Numbered from the stretch's first letter, positions 7,465 to 15,785 are shown. The stretch: DNA of 36,471 bases from a bacterium (GCA_023246095.1 JAHFJA010000011.1:1-36471), one strand, 5' to 3'. Notes: generated from the sequence alone by a model not told the origin. Numbers and translations: made by a program.

Positions 7465-8664
7465 CTATTTCTCCATAACCCTCACAAAATGCCGCTTACC
7501 TTTTTGAATCACAACCCCCTCTTTTGAAAGCGATACATCATACTCAAGATCGTCGACAACTTCATCATTGATCTTTACTGATTTTTGCTTGATGAGTGTG
7601 CGTGCTTCGGTTTTGCTTGTCGCGAGTTTTGTTTCTGTGAGCACATCCACCAACGGCATTGTTTTCTTTTTCAACTTCATAACGGGTATATCATCTGGGC
7701 GCTTTTGTTGTTGGAATACTTGAATGAATTGCAACTCGGAAGCTTCTGCTTCTTTTTTACTGTGATAGGTCGTCACGATCTCGCGTGCAAGATACATTTT
7801 TGCATCGCGGGGGTTTAGTGTTTCCGCTTTTATCTGTCGCGCCATCTCATTTATTTCTTTTTCTGGTACATTGGTGGCCATTTCAAAATATTTCCAAAGG
7901 ATCTTGTCGGGTATCGACATTACTTTGCCGTATATATCATTGGGCGCATCAGTGATATTGATGACATTACCAAGACTCTTTGACATCTTCTCTGCACCGT
8001 CTGTGCCGGGAATGTAGGGAAATAAAATTACATCTTGTTCAGGCATTCCATGTGCATGTTGAACTTCCCGCCCCATGAGCACATTGAACTTTTGGTCCAT
8101 TCCACCAAGTTCGACATCTGCTTTGATTGCGACAGAGTCATATCCTTGCATCATTGGATATAGAATTTCTTGTGAATGGAGAGGTAAATTATTTTTCAAA
8201 CGATTGCCAAATGTTTCATGGGCCAAAACGCGGTTGAGTGTTGTGCACGCCATCAATTCAATAACATCACGCAGAGTAAATTTCGAAAACCATTCAGAGT
8301 TGCGGTGTACTTCAGTTTTCTTTTTATCAAGAATCGTAAACACTTGAGTTAGATAGAGATCAGCGTTTCGTTTTGTTTCTTCTGGGCTGATAAGTTTGCG
8401 TGCTTCTGAGCGATCGGATGGATCACCGAGCTGTGCGGTGTAATCACCTAAAATAAGAACAGCGGTGTGTCCTGCATCCTGAAATTCACGAAGTTTGTGA
8501 AGGGGTACCGTGTGTCCAATATGGATCTCTGGTTTATTGGGATCAATACCAAACTTAATGCGCAATTTTTCACCCTTTTCGAGACGTGCTTCAAGGTGTT
8601 TACGATCTATAACCTCTGCTACACCACGAGAAAGCAATGAATGAGTGGAATCATGATGAGTCAT
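7465..8664 (-). CDS. tyrS: tyrosyl-tRNA synthetase
   Basis: The 399-residue class I enzyme has KFGIDPNKPEIHIGHTVPL with HIGH at 48-51, LILGDYTAQLGDPSDRS, the tyrosine-pocket region YPMMQGYDSVAIKADVELGGMDQKFN, and KMSKS near residue 226. A C-terminal S4 RNA-binding domain (SKTEARTLIKQKSVKINDEVV) recognises the tRNA. The HIGH and KMSKS boxes and the Gly-Gly-Met-Asp-Gln motif place it in the TyrS branch with the HIGH-type N-terminal box. It follows valS after a 36-base gap; a TATAAT at 8700-8705 may give it its own promoter. Confidence 0.95.
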   Translation of the reverse strand: MTHHDSTHSLLSRGVAEVIDRKHLEARLEKGEKLRIKFGIDPNKPEIHIGHTVPLHKLREFQDAGHTAVLILGDYTAQLGDPSDRSEARKLISPEETKRNADLYLTQVFTILDKKKTEVHRNSEWFSKFTLRDVIELMACTTLNRVLAHETFGNRLKNNLPLHSQEILYPMMQGYDSVAIKADVELGGMDQKFNVLMGREVQHAHGMPEQDVILFPYIPGTDGAEKMSKSLGNVINITDAPNDIYGKVMSIPDKILWKYFEMATNVPEKEINEMARQIKAETLNPRDAKMYLAREIVTTYHSKKEAEASELQFIQVFQQQKRPDDIPVMKLKKKTMPLVDVLTETKLATSKTEARTLIKQKSVKINDEVVDDLEYDVSLSKEGVVIQKGKRHFVRVMEK

Positions 8665-8700
8665 ATAATGTGAATTGTAGTAACCCTTTAGGTATCGTTA

Positions 8701-11427
8701 TTATACCAGTCTTTTTCGCTGTTGCTCCATGCGTACCAATTCATCTTGGTAATTTGCGATTTTGAGATTCATTTCTTGAACAATATTTTCAGGTGCTTTG
8801 GCGAGAAATTCCTGGTTTGATAATTGAGTGTTGGTACGGCCGATTAATGCTTCAATATTTGCAATCTCCTTATCAAGTCGGGTCTTCTCTTCTTCGATCT
8901 TCATTGAGCTCAATGGGATGAACATTTCTATATCCTCAACTTGCATAAATAAAGCACTGGATGGGCGCTCCCCAATTTCTTGAATGGTAACATTTTTTGC
9001 ATGAGTAAGGCGAGATATAGTATTGATGTGGGGCGCAATGAATGCACTTCGATGTGGGGTATAGAGAATGACTTCAATTTCTTCTCCTGCGGGAATGTGA
9101 TTCTCAGCACGTCCATTTCGTATCGTCTGGATGACTTGCTGAATTAATCCAAAATCTTTTTCTACCTGTTCGTTGATTGCTGTGGGATTTGCTTGTGGCC
9201 ATGCGCGTACCATCAAAAGGGATGGTCGTGATGGTTTTACATCAGGAAATGATGGCAGTGCAAGACGATAGATCTCTTCGGTGACAAACGGCACGATTGG
9301 GTGCCAGAGTACAAGAAGCACTTCAAGGATCGAAAGTAATAATGTACGTTTCGCTCCTTCAACTTTGCTGACCTCGATATACCAGTCTGCAAAAACATCC
9401 CATGTGAACACACGGAGAAGTTCAGCAGCTCGAGAAAATTCATATTGATCAATCGAAGCGGAGACTTCAATGATGAGTCGGTTGAGTTTACTGATGATCC
9501 ATAAGTCAGCAAGAGTATAATCCCCTTCTTTGTCATGGGAGTTGGCTGTGAACGTCAATACATACCTACTGATATTCCATAACTTGTTTACAAAATTTCG
9601 GTAGCTTTCAATTTTATCTTCAGAAAGACGAACATTGTTTCCTGGTGTCACGCCAATGAGAAGACTGAGGCGCAATGCATCAGTTCCGTATTTTGCAATC
9701 ATATCTAATGGATCAATCGCTGTTTCTTCGCGTGATTTACTCATCTTTCGCCCGTCCTTGTCTAGCACCATCCCATGGAGGTACACCACTTTAAAGGGTA
9801 CTTCACCAAGAGCGTATTCTGTCATTAAAATCATGCGTGCGACCCAGAAGAAGATAATATCCCACATGGTCTCTAAAACCGTAGTGGGGTGAAATGTGGC
9901 AAGGTCACCTTTTTTAATAATTTTTCCGTCCTTGTATTCGATATTGTCTGGCCACCCAAGAGTGCTAAACGTCCACATGCCGGAGGAAAACCATGTATCA
10001 AGGGTATCTTCCTCGTGGGTGAGATTGGTATTATTACACTTTGGACATTTCAATGGATTTTCGATACTCACAATAGTTTCACCACATCCGCCGTCTTTAG
10101 TGAGACAATACGATACAGGGATCTGATGGCCAAACCAAATTTGACGAGAGATGCACCAGTCGTGAAGATTTTCCATCCATTGAAAATATTGTTTGTCGAA
10201 TCGTTCAGGGATGATTTGGATTTCTTTTGACCTCACTGCTCGTAACGCCATTTCTTTGAGAGATTCATCTCTGCCGGCGACTTTTTTATTGACGTCAATA
10301 AACCATTGAAGTGAAGTGAGTGGTTCGATGATTGTGTCACAACGATAACATAGACCAACCGTTGAAGTGTGCGATTCTTGTTTTTCTAAAAATCCGGCTT
10401 GCTGGAGAGCAAGTCCGACTGCTTCACGCGCAGCAAATCTCTCCATGCCTTCAAATGACTGTATTGCGCCAACATCATATCCTTCTTTTCTTAGTGCATC
10501 AAAATTAAGATTTCCTTCGTCGTTGATAATGCGCAAAACACCGAGCCCGTATTTTTTTCCGATTTCAAAATCATTAGGATCATGTGCAGGGGTGATTTTA
10601 AGCGCACCTGTACCAAACGTCATGTCTACGTACTCATCGGCAATGATAGGAATCTCGCGATTGGAAAGAGGCAACACAATAGCTCCTCCAATATATTGTT
10701 TGTAACGATCATCATTTGGATTTACTGCGATAGCAACATCGCCAAACATTGTTTCTGGTCGAGTGGTTGCGACAGTGATAGATGTGTCACTATTTTTGAT
10801 GGGATATTTAATATAATAAAATGCGCCTTCGCGATCAGTGTGCTCAACTTCATCATCCGCCAGTGTAGACATACAACGAGGACACCAGTTCACGATGCGC
10901 GTTCCTCGGTAGATGAGCCCATCATCGTACATTTTTACAAACATCGTCCGTACTGCGCGCGTCATGGTGGGTTCGAGAGTGTATCTTTCTCTGCTCCAAT
11001 CACAACTTGCACCAAGGAGTCGTCCTTGTCTGCCAATATCACTGCGCGATTGTTCCACATAATCAGACACCCGTTCAAGAAATTTTTCGCGACCTAGATC
11101 ATGGCGCGTGATACCTTCTTTTGCAAGAATCTTTTCTACTTTATTGGTGCTGGCGATAGACGCATGATCGGTGCCAGGAAGCCATAATGTTTTATACCCT
11201 TTCATCCGATGATAGCGAATCATGAGATCCTGCAAAAAATATCCGAGTGCGTGACCTGTGTGCAGTTTTCCGGTCGCGTTGGGTGGTGGCATGATAATAC
11301 AATAAGGTTCGGTCGCATCAGGATACGCATCAGGATTGAAGAGACCCGAATCCATCCATGTTTTGTAGATGCGATCTTCGACTGTTTGTGGCTCGTACGC
11401 CTTGGGAAGGATGTCAGAATTATCCAT
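8701..11427 (-). CDS. valS: valyl-tRNA synthetase
   Basis: From ATG 11427 the product has 908 residues. It holds MPPPNATGKLHTGHALGYF (HIGH-type box HTGH, 56-59), the editing domain (TTRPETMFGDVAIAVNP; ITPAHDPNDFEIGKKYGL), a CxxC zinc knuckle and KMSKS near 557-561. A C-terminal coiled arm (KIEEEKTRLDKEIANIEALIGRTNTQL...) is typical of ValRS. It charges tRNA-Val and edits mischarged threonine. A longer in-frame start at 11478 is rejected because the predicted promoter (11454-11482) lies between it and ATG 11427. Confidence 0.96.
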   Translation of the reverse strand: MDNSDILPKAYEPQTVEDRIYKTWMDSGLFNPDAYPDATEPYCIIMPPPNATGKLHTGHALGYFLQDLMIRYHRMKGYKTLWLPGTDHASIASTNKVEKILAKEGITRHDLGREKFLERVSDYVEQSRSDIGRQGRLLGASCDWSRERYTLEPTMTRAVRTMFVKMYDDGLIYRGTRIVNWCPRCMSTLADDEVEHTDREGAFYYIKYPIKNSDTSITVATTRPETMFGDVAIAVNPNDDRYKQYIGGAIVLPLSNREIPIIADEYVDMTFGTGALKITPAHDPNDFEIGKKYGLGVLRIINDEGNLNFDALRKEGYDVGAIQSFEGMERFAAREAVGLALQQAGFLEKQESHTSTVGLCYRCDTIIEPLTSLQWFIDVNKKVAGRDESLKEMALRAVRSKEIQIIPERFDKQYFQWMENLHDWCISRQIWFGHQIPVSYCLTKDGGCGETIVSIENPLKCPKCNNTNLTHEEDTLDTWFSSGMWTFSTLGWPDNIEYKDGKIIKKGDLATFHPTTVLETMWDIIFFWVARMILMTEYALGEVPFKVVYLHGMVLDKDGRKMSKSREETAIDPLDMIAKYGTDALRLSLLIGVTPGNNVRLSEDKIESYRNFVNKLWNISRYVLTFTANSHDKEGDYTLADLWIISKLNRLIIEVSASIDQYEFSRAAELLRVFTWDVFADWYIEVSKVEGAKRTLLLSILEVLLVLWHPIVPFVTEEIYRLALPSFPDVKPSRPSLLMVRAWPQANPTAINEQVEKDFGLIQQVIQTIRNGRAENHIPAGEEIEVILYTPHRSAFIAPHINTISRLTHAKNVTIQEIGERPSSALFMQVEDIEMFIPLSSMKIEEEKTRLDKEIANIEALIGRTNTQLSNQEFLAKAPENIVQEMNLKIANYQDELVRMEQQRKRLV

Positions 11428-11453
11428 AGAAAATAAAGTAAGAATATAGGTAC

Positions 11454-11482
11454 ATAGTACCAATTCGCTAGCAGACAAGCAA
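11454..11482 (-). promoter_or_regulatory. promoter for valS-tyrS
   Basis: On the minus strand TTGCTT (11477-11482), 17 bases, TACTAT (11454-11459). Predicted leader is about 20 bases before ATG 11427. Confidence 0.45.
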
Positions 11483-11537
11483 ATTCCCTTTATATTATGA
11501 GAAAAACGACGTATTTATGGAAACTGACGTAATATTC

Positions 11538-11566
11538 TTGACATTTTTACGAAAACATGATATTCT
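11538..11566 (+). promoter_or_regulatory. promoter for the 58-codon ORF
   Basis: TTGACA (11538-11543), 17-base spacer, TATTCT (11561-11566), preceded by TAATATTC as at two other promoters here. Transcription should start near 11573. Confidence 0.7.
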
Positions 11567-11573
11567 CTAAGTA

Positions 11574-11640
11574 AGTTGTATCCTTTACAACTGATTTCTG
11601 TGAGCAGCACGGTTGCAAACGATGATGCTCAGATAAGGAG
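11574..11640 (+). promoter_or_regulatory. structured 5' leader with two stem-loops before the ribosome binding site
   Basis: Hairpin 1: AGTTGT (11574-11579) with ACAACT (11587-11592), at the predicted 5' end. Hairpin 2: TGAGCA pairs with TGCTCA (about 11599-11629), ending a few bases before the AAGGAG at 11635-11640. The second stem is close enough to the ribosome binding site to affect initiation. No known riboswitch class recognised. Confidence 0.45.
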
Positions 11641-11646
11641 ACACAG

Positions 11647-11823
11647 ATGATAGCAGAAGACTTTTCGTCGTCACCCTATCAGGGTAATTACGCACCGGGT
11701 AGGGGGGCAGAAAAAAGTTTATGGGGGTACTCTAACATCCCAAAGTGTAGCACTAGTGTTCATTCCACAAAGAAACTTCTTCTAGGCCATCCGGCGAAGG
11801 AGGAGGACTATATGTGGAGATAA
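11647..11823 (+). CDS. 58-residue hypothetical peptide
   Basis: ATG 11647 is preceded by AAGGAG with a 6-base gap and opens a 58-codon frame ending in TAA (11821-11823). The product is polar, with no signal peptide or membrane span: MIAEDFSSSPYQGNYAPGRG at the start, a single Cys, and KKLLLGHPAKEEDYMWR at the end. Promoter, leader, ribosome binding site and terminator all frame it. I recognise no family. An alternative reading is that the roughly 300-base transcript is a non-coding RNA and the frame is incidental. Confidence 0.5.
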   Translation: MIAEDFSSSPYQGNYAPGRGAEKSLWGYSNIPKCSTSVHSTKKLLLGHPAKEEDYMWR

Positions 11824-11847
11824 CATGATTGCTAATTAGGCGAATAT

Positions 11848-11879
11848 GGATCCGAAACAACTAATGTTGTCTAGGATCC
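11848..11879. terminator. bidirectional terminator
   Basis: GGATCC (11848-11853) pairs with GGATCC (11874-11879), and ACAAC (11857-11861) with GTTGT (11866-11870) around a TAAT loop. A T-rich run follows rightwards. It separates the 58-codon ORF from the convergent TrmB-type gene, whose stop codon it touches. Confidence 0.65.
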
Positions 11880-12616
11880 TATTTATTTTGCAAATTTTTC
11901 TTGGCGAGTTCAAAGATGATTCCTAGTGTCTTTGCCAAAGTAGAGCTTTCAATAATAACGGAATTCATTTTTCCATCAAAGGTAACGAGGATAATTTTAT
12001 TATCGACGACCATTACTTCTGCGTGAAAATTAGAATATTCTGGTGGAAGTTTGAAAGAGTTTGTGATGATATCGCTGGGGTCAAGTTCACCTGATACAAT
12101 GTAGTCAAATACTGTTTTTGACTTCCTCAATGCTTCTTTAAGTGTTTTGGTGTCTTCGGTAGAAATAATTTGCTCTGCTGCAACAAGGTCGGAGATTGCT
12201 ATCATTTTTTTTGGCTTAGATAACTCGATTTCCTCCAAGATAGCCTTAATCCCCTCTTTTCCTTCAAACATCTTCACTACTGGTCGTTCTCCATGTGCTT
12301 TAAGTTTGAGTTCAGGCAAGACGCGGTTAAGATCGCTGATCTTTTCTTTCATTTCCTGTTGTTTGCGCTCAGCATAAGAAAGCAGTTTGTCGGGATCTTC
12401 AGATACATAGTATTTCTTTTTTCCTTTCATCAAGCTGGACATCAGCCCTCTGTTGGTGAGGGTCTCAATAGCAACGTATGTCGCTTGTCGAGAGAGCTTT
12501 GTCCGTTTCGTAAGGTCGATAACTGTACCGGGGCCCTGCTCTAAAGAAGCGATGTATGTTTTCGTTTCGCTTTCTACAAAACCCAGTGAGTGAAGGATGT
12601 GGGAGATGTGTTGCAT
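11879..12616 (-). CDS. TrmB-family transcriptional regulator
   Basis: The 245-residue product begins with a TrmB-type winged helix-turn-helix (residues 5-70): GFVESETKTYIASLEQGPGT, then VIDLTKRTKLSRQATYVAIE as the recognition helices, and a wing ending KKKYYVSEDP. A coiled segment follows (ERKQQEMKEKISDLNRVLPELKLKA). The C-terminal domain (about 110-245) resembles the TrmB effector/PLD-like fold. The family includes sugar-responsive regulators in archaea and many uncharacterised CPR and bacterial members. A TATAAT with TGC before it (12651-12656) probably drives it. Its targets are unknown; the divergent tRNA gene is the nearest neighbour. Confidence 0.85.
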   Translation of the reverse strand: MQHISHILHSLGFVESETKTYIASLEQGPGTVIDLTKRTKLSRQATYVAIETLTNRGLMSSLMKGKKKYYVSEDPDKLLSYAERKQQEMKEKISDLNRVLPELKLKAHGERPVVKMFEGKEGIKAILEEIELSKPKKMIAISDLVAAEQIISTEDTKTLKEALRKSKTVFDYIVSGELDPSDIITNSFKLPPEYSNFHAEVMVVDNKIILVTFDGKMNSVIIESSTLAKTLGIIFELAKKNLQNK

Positions 12617-12650
12617 ATGTCCAGCGTATAATGCTTATAATGTTGAGAAT

Positions 12651-12656
12651 ATTATA
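12651..12656 (-). promoter_or_regulatory. extended -10 promoter of the TrmB-type gene
   Basis: TATAAT on the minus strand with TGC immediately upstream and no good -35. Between it and the start codon the motif TATAATG occurs twice in direct repeat, a possible operator for autoregulation. Confidence 0.5.
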
Positions 12657-12682
12657 GCACATTCTGACAGAAAGCTTTGTTT

Positions 12683-12711
12683 TTGACAAGGGTGAGGGGT
12701 AACCGTATGAT
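12683..12711 (+). promoter_or_regulatory. promoter of tRNA-Ile
   Basis: TTGACA (12683-12688), 17 bases, TATGAT (12706-12711). Predicted start near 12718, four bases before the mature tRNA. Confidence 0.75.
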
Positions 12712-12721
12712 ACCTTGGTAT

Positions 12722-12798
12722 GCGCGTATAGCTCAGTCGGTTAGAGCAGTGATCTTATAAGTCACAGGTCGGTGGTTCAAGTCCACCTACGCGCACCA
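12722..12798 (+). tRNA. tRNA-Ile, anticodon UAU (reads AUA)
   Basis: A full cloverleaf can be folded. Acceptor stem GCGCGTA/TACGCGC; D-stem GCTC/GAGC; anticodon stem 12749-12753/12761-12765; loop CTTATAA with TAT at 12756-12758; T-stem GGTGG/CCACC with loop TTCAAGT; discriminator A and encoded CCA (12796-12798). Most bacteria read AUA with a CAU anticodon whose C34 is modified to lysidine by TilS; a genomic UAU anticodon needs no lysidine. The gene has its own promoter and terminator. Confidence 0.93.
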
Positions 12799-12827
12799 AA
12801 AATGTCCTCACTGTGGAGGACATTTTT
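12798..12827. terminator. bidirectional terminator after tRNA-Ile
   Basis: A perfect 12-bp stem, AAAAATGTCCTC with GAGGACATTTTT, around ACTGTG. The first A is the last base of the tRNA CCA. It also serves the convergent ABC transporter operon. Confidence 0.9.
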
Positions 12828-12829
12828 GT

Positions 12830-13573
12830 TTAGGAAATATAAGGAGATTGAGGCACTAAATTTGATTTAGTCGTATCAGGGATGTCGGAACACTCAATTT
12901 GAACATCTACCTGGTTGGAATTATTGGTATCAATTTTTTGTAATACCCCGTCTTTAAGCAAATATTTTTGTGTTGCGCAATTTGCAAGTTCAAGATTGTG
13001 TGTGGCAACAACGATGGTCATTCTTAGTTCCCTGTTCAATGATGAGAATAGCTCCATCATTTCTCGTGCTGTCATACTATCAAGGTCACCGGTCGGTTCA
13101 TCTGCAATAAGTAAATCGGGGTTTGTAACCAGTGCTCTTGCTATGGAAACGCGTTGACATTCGCCTGTCGAAAGTTGCGAGGGGAAACACGCATTTTTTT
13201 CCAAAAGATTGACTTGAGATAGCGCTGCGCATGCGCGCCGTATTCGCTCCTTTTTATTAACCCCCATAGCAAAAAGAGGAAGAGCTATATTTTCTTCTGC
13301 GGTAAGTGTTTTAATGAGATTATGTTCTTGAAACACGATAGCAATACGAGATGCAGAAAAGAGCATGTCTCCATCATGTTCTGTGTCGAGAAGTCCGATT
13401 ATATTTAACAAGGTAGTCTTTCCTACTCCTGACGCACCAGTAATACTAATATAATCTCCAGGATGTATATCGAGCGATATGTTTTTCAAAACAGGAACTA
13501 TTTGTTTTTCAGTATTAAAAGTCCTTGAGAGATTTGATGCCTGTATGATGGGACTTATCGATGTTGTGTTCAT
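12830..13573 (-). CDS. ABC exporter ATPase (MacB/LolD family)
   Basis: The 247-residue product carries all ABC motifs: Walker A GASGVGKTT (46-54), Q-loop IVFQEHN (about 79-85), signature LSTGE (134-138), Walker B LLIADEPTGDLD (154-165) and the H-loop in VVATHNLE. The DEPTGDLD sequence and the length are typical of LolD/MacB/FtsE-type ATPases, which drive mechanotransmission rather than classic import. The C-terminus has about 35 extra polar residues. The start was placed at the ATG 4 bases after the permease stop; an upstream in-frame ATG at 13600 would overlap it. Confidence 0.9.
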   Translation of the reverse strand: MNTTSISPIIQASNLSRTFNTEKQIVPVLKNISLDIHPGDYISITGASGVGKTTLLNIIGLLDTEHDGDMLFSASRIAIVFQEHNLIKTLTAEENIALPLFAMGVNKKERIRRACAALSQVNLLEKNACFPSQLSTGECQRVSIARALVTNPDLLIADEPTGDLDSMTAREMMELFSSLNRELRMTIVVATHNLELANCATQKYLLKDGVLQKIDTNNSNQVDVQIECSDIPDTTKSNLVPQSPYIS

Positions 13574-13577
13574 ATGT

Positions 13578-14687
13578 TTAGTGTATTTGCCGTAGTGCAT
13601 TACTTATATTCATCTGTGAAATGCGCCACGCAAGATGAGCAGACGACATTAATGCTGCAATTATGATAGCAATGATTGTAACCCCGGATACTAAAGGAGA
13701 AACAACAAACACAATCCCCTTCCCAATCCAGGGTTGTATGTATGAAAAACCAAATATCGAAAAATATTGAGAGATACAATATCCAAGAAATATTCCGACA
13801 GTCCCCATTGTGAATGTCTCAATGATGAGTATTTGTACAATACTGAATTTTTTAAAACCCAATGCGCTCATAGTAACTAACTCCTTTCTTTGTCTGTTGA
13901 TCGTAGAATACAATATGAGTGCGTATACTATTGAGCCTAGTAAAATGGCGGTGATGGCGAGTGTTACTATCTCCGAACGGGTGAGATGTTGTGTAATTGC
14001 AGGATGAGCGGTGTTTTTTTCAATAGAAAGGTCAGGATACTCCTGTGAAATAATTGATTGCACTGTGTTCTTTTGTGCTTGATTGTTAATGTGTATAGTA
14101 ATACGATTGATGGTATTACCTTGTCCAAGAGCGTGTTGAAGATTAGGAAGAAAGGCATAAGTGATGTTGTCGTCGTCGGTATTCAAATGATTAAGCACGG
14201 CGATCACTCGAAATGGCTGTGATTGCAGCATTATTCTGTCTCCTAGCGAAACTTTTGCTGTGGAAGCGATTCCGTCTCCCATGATGAGAGAGGGTTCTTT
14301 AGTGAATGTCTCTATATTTCCCTGTTGAAGAGCGTCTGTTTTCCTTTCATTGCGAAGAAAATCAGATGTTACACCTAATATAGTGATTTCCCGTTGCTGG
14401 AAAATTGTTGTTGTTGCTAGTATGGGGTACGCGTGATCAATTTCGTGATGAGCGAGTAATTGTTCGGGGACATCTTCAGAAAAATACGCGTTTTGAGAAG
14501 GATTTTGGGAATAACTTGTTTTACCTACTGTAAGTAGTCCTCCCTCGGTAGGAAAAGGAATACTATTACTGGTTTGCGTCGTACCACCCAATATAAGTAT
14601 AGAGGAGGAGATGAGAGTGAGCCCAATAATACAGATTATTGTGCGACGGTGATTCCTCAAAAGAGTAGTAAAAGCGAGAGAAAACAT
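13578..14687 (-). CDS. ABC exporter permease (MacB/FtsX family)
   Basis: From ATG 14687 the product has 369 residues. One N-terminal membrane span (TIICIIGLTLISSSILILGG) is followed by a large extracellular domain (about 35-235; MacB_PCD-like, with repeats of a SLGDRIMLQSQPFRVIAVLN type) and three C-terminal spans in an FtsX domain (LAITAILLGSIVYALILYST; IETFTMGTVGIFLGYCIS; VSPLVSGVTIIAIIIAALM). The conserved NRQRKELVTMSALGFKK coupling loop sits between spans two and three. With the adjacent ATPase it should form an exporter or lipoprotein/peptide-handling complex; cargo unknown. Confidence 0.88.
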   Translation of the reverse strand: MFSLAFTTLLRNHRRTIICIIGLTLISSSILILGGTTQTSNSIPFPTEGGLLTVGKTSYSQNPSQNAYFSEDVPEQLLAHHEIDHAYPILATTTIFQQREITILGVTSDFLRNERKTDALQQGNIETFTKEPSLIMGDGIASTAKVSLGDRIMLQSQPFRVIAVLNHLNTDDDNITYAFLPNLQHALGQGNTINRITIHINNQAQKNTVQSIISQEYPDLSIEKNTAHPAITQHLTRSEIVTLAITAILLGSIVYALILYSTINRQRKELVTMSALGFKKFSIVQILIIETFTMGTVGIFLGYCISQYFSIFGFSYIQPWIGKGIVFVVSPLVSGVTIIAIIIAALMSSAHLAWRISQMNISNALRQIH

Positions 14688-14722
14688 GATAGTTAAAAGC
14701 AAAGTTACCTTTTAGTGCCACC

Positions 14723-14751
14723 ATTTTAGCACCTGAAAAGGGATAGGTCAA
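14723..14751 (-). promoter_or_regulatory. promoter for the ABC exporter operon
   Basis: On the minus strand TTGACC (14746-14751), 17 bases ending in TGC, TAAAAT (14723-14728). Confidence 0.65.
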
Positions 14752-14866
14752 TGGTCTAGTATCCGATTGCATATCGTCATTCATTACATAACATTCTATT
14801 TTAGTACAGATTATAGTTTGTTTTATTTATAACAAGATTTGCTACATTATTATGTCTTATTTCAAC

Positions 14867-14895
14867 TTGACAATATTGTAGAATTGTGCTATAGT
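14867..14895 (+). promoter_or_regulatory. promoter of the small exported protein gene
   Basis: TTGACA (14867-14872), 17-base spacer ending TTGTGC, TATAGT (14890-14895). It resembles the promoters at 25937 and 36114. The leader is about 55 bases. Confidence 0.75.
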
Positions 14896-14955
14896 ATAGT
14901 CATTGTTAGATATTTTAGTGTTGTGACCCAATGGGGTGGCAAAAGGAGTTTTATA

Positions 14956-15402
14956 ATGCTTAAATCAAAAAAAACTGTTGTTGTGATTTTAGTTGCAGCT
15001 TTCCTTTCTGGTCTTGGTGTTGTGGATGCAAAGGCTGAAGACATCATTGACAGTAAGGCTACAGTAGTGGTTGAAAAAATTGCAAGTTTGCCGGATAATC
15101 CGAAGGCCTTGAATAAAAGCATCAATAATCGATATAAAAAACAAATCGCACAATTAGTGATAAAGGATTATGTTTTTACAAAGTATGGATTCAGTACTAA
15201 TAAGGGGATCGAAGTTACTATAGAGAATTTTAAAAAGGCTCTTACGGAATTGATCTTAGTTGCGGCCGACATGAAATTTGGTAACAATGATGGGGTTGCA
15301 ACACCCGATGAAGTAGACTCAATGATTGCATCTTGCGGTGGAAACCCAGGATTTGAACAGTTAATAGATATTTCTAAGAATTATTCAGTTGAATTTAAAT
15401 AA
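14956..15402 (+). CDS. exported protein with a degenerate EF-hand-like loop
   Basis: ATG 14956 follows AAAGGAG with a 7-base gap. The 148-residue product has a signal peptide (MLKSKKTVVVILVAAFLSGL, then VVDAKAED with a likely cleavage after AKA). A helical region follows. Near residues 108-127 the sequence FGNNDGVATPDEVDS has the spacing of an EF-hand calcium loop (N-x-D-G and a final E), but position 1 is Phe, so calcium binding is doubtful. Two Cys are absent except one near the end. The stop codon overlaps the edge of the first parS-like palindrome. Function unknown. Confidence 0.75.
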   Translation: MLKSKKTVVVILVAAFLSGLGVVDAKAEDIIDSKATVVVEKIASLPDNPKALNKSINNRYKKQIAQLVIKDYVFTKYGFSTNKGIEVTIENFKKALTELILVAADMKFGNNDGVATPDEVDSMIASCGGNPGFEQLIDISKNYSVEFK

Positions 15403-15404
15403 AT

Positions 15405-15420
15405 TGTTCCACGTGGAACA
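15405..15420. other. parS: parS-like site 1
   Basis: Perfect 16-bp palindrome TGTTCCACGTGGAACA within a 24-bp perfect palindrome (15401-15424). It fits the chromosomal parS consensus TGTTNCACGTGNAACA, bound by ParB. The left edge overlaps the stop codon of the preceding gene. Confidence 0.85.
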
Positions 15421-15455
15421 ATTTGGAAAGTAAAATTATAAAATCGTCGTAAAAT

Positions 15456-15482
15456 AAAGGATATCTCAATCAGGTATCCTTT
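15456..15482 (+). terminator. terminator of the small exported protein gene
   Basis: AAAGGATA (15456-15463) pairs with TATCCTTT (15475-15482). The T-run after it is weak (TTTAATGTTTTC). It lies between parS-like sites 1 and 2. Confidence 0.55.
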
Positions 15483-15528
15483 AATGTTTTCATGATTTCC
15501 TAAATCTAAAGGCATTTTGATACAAAAT

Positions 15529-15544
15529 TGTTCCACGTGGAACA
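15529..15544. other. parS: parS-like site 2
   Basis: Identical 16-bp core; the perfect palindrome extends to 26 bp (15524-15549). Start-to-start distance from site 1 is 124 bp. Confidence 0.85.
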
Positions 15545-15645
15545 ATTTTTGGCTCTGAATACGTACTAAGTCGAAGTCGAAAAATAGTAACATGCTGAAT
15601 TCCAATGATAAATATACAAACTCGGCAAATTAATTTCACTCAAAT

Positions 15646-15661
15646 TGTTCCACGTGGAACA
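15646..15661. other. parS: parS-like site 3
   Basis: Identical core; the perfect palindrome extends to 28 bp (15640-15667), the longest of the set. Distance from site 2 is 117 bp. Confidence 0.85.
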
Positions 15662-15702
15662 ATTTGAACATTTTGAGAAGTAAAAACCCTATAAAATAAC
15701 AA

Positions 15703-15729
15703 AAGCTTCCGAATATTTATCGGAAGCTT
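15703..15729 (-). terminator. terminator of the leftward 192-residue protein gene
   Basis: AAGCTTCCGA (15703-15712) pairs with TCGGAAGCTT (15720-15729). Reading leftwards it is followed by TTGTTATTTT. It lies between parS-like sites 3 and 4. Confidence 0.75.
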
Positions 15730-15758
15730 GGCGAGTATTTAAAATATTACGTGTAAAT

Positions 15759-15774
15759 TGTTCCACGTGGAACA
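15759..15774. other. parS: parS-like site 4
   Basis: Identical core within a 24-bp perfect palindrome (15755-15778). Distance from site 3 is 113 bp. It lies 12 bases from the stop of the leftward gene. Confidence 0.85.
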
Positions 15775-15785
15775 ATTTGGAGCTC

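Noticed and set aside
11573-11880. tmRNA, SRP RNA or RNase P RNA
   Set aside because: None of the conserved core elements I know for these RNAs is visible, and no tRNA-like ends are present.
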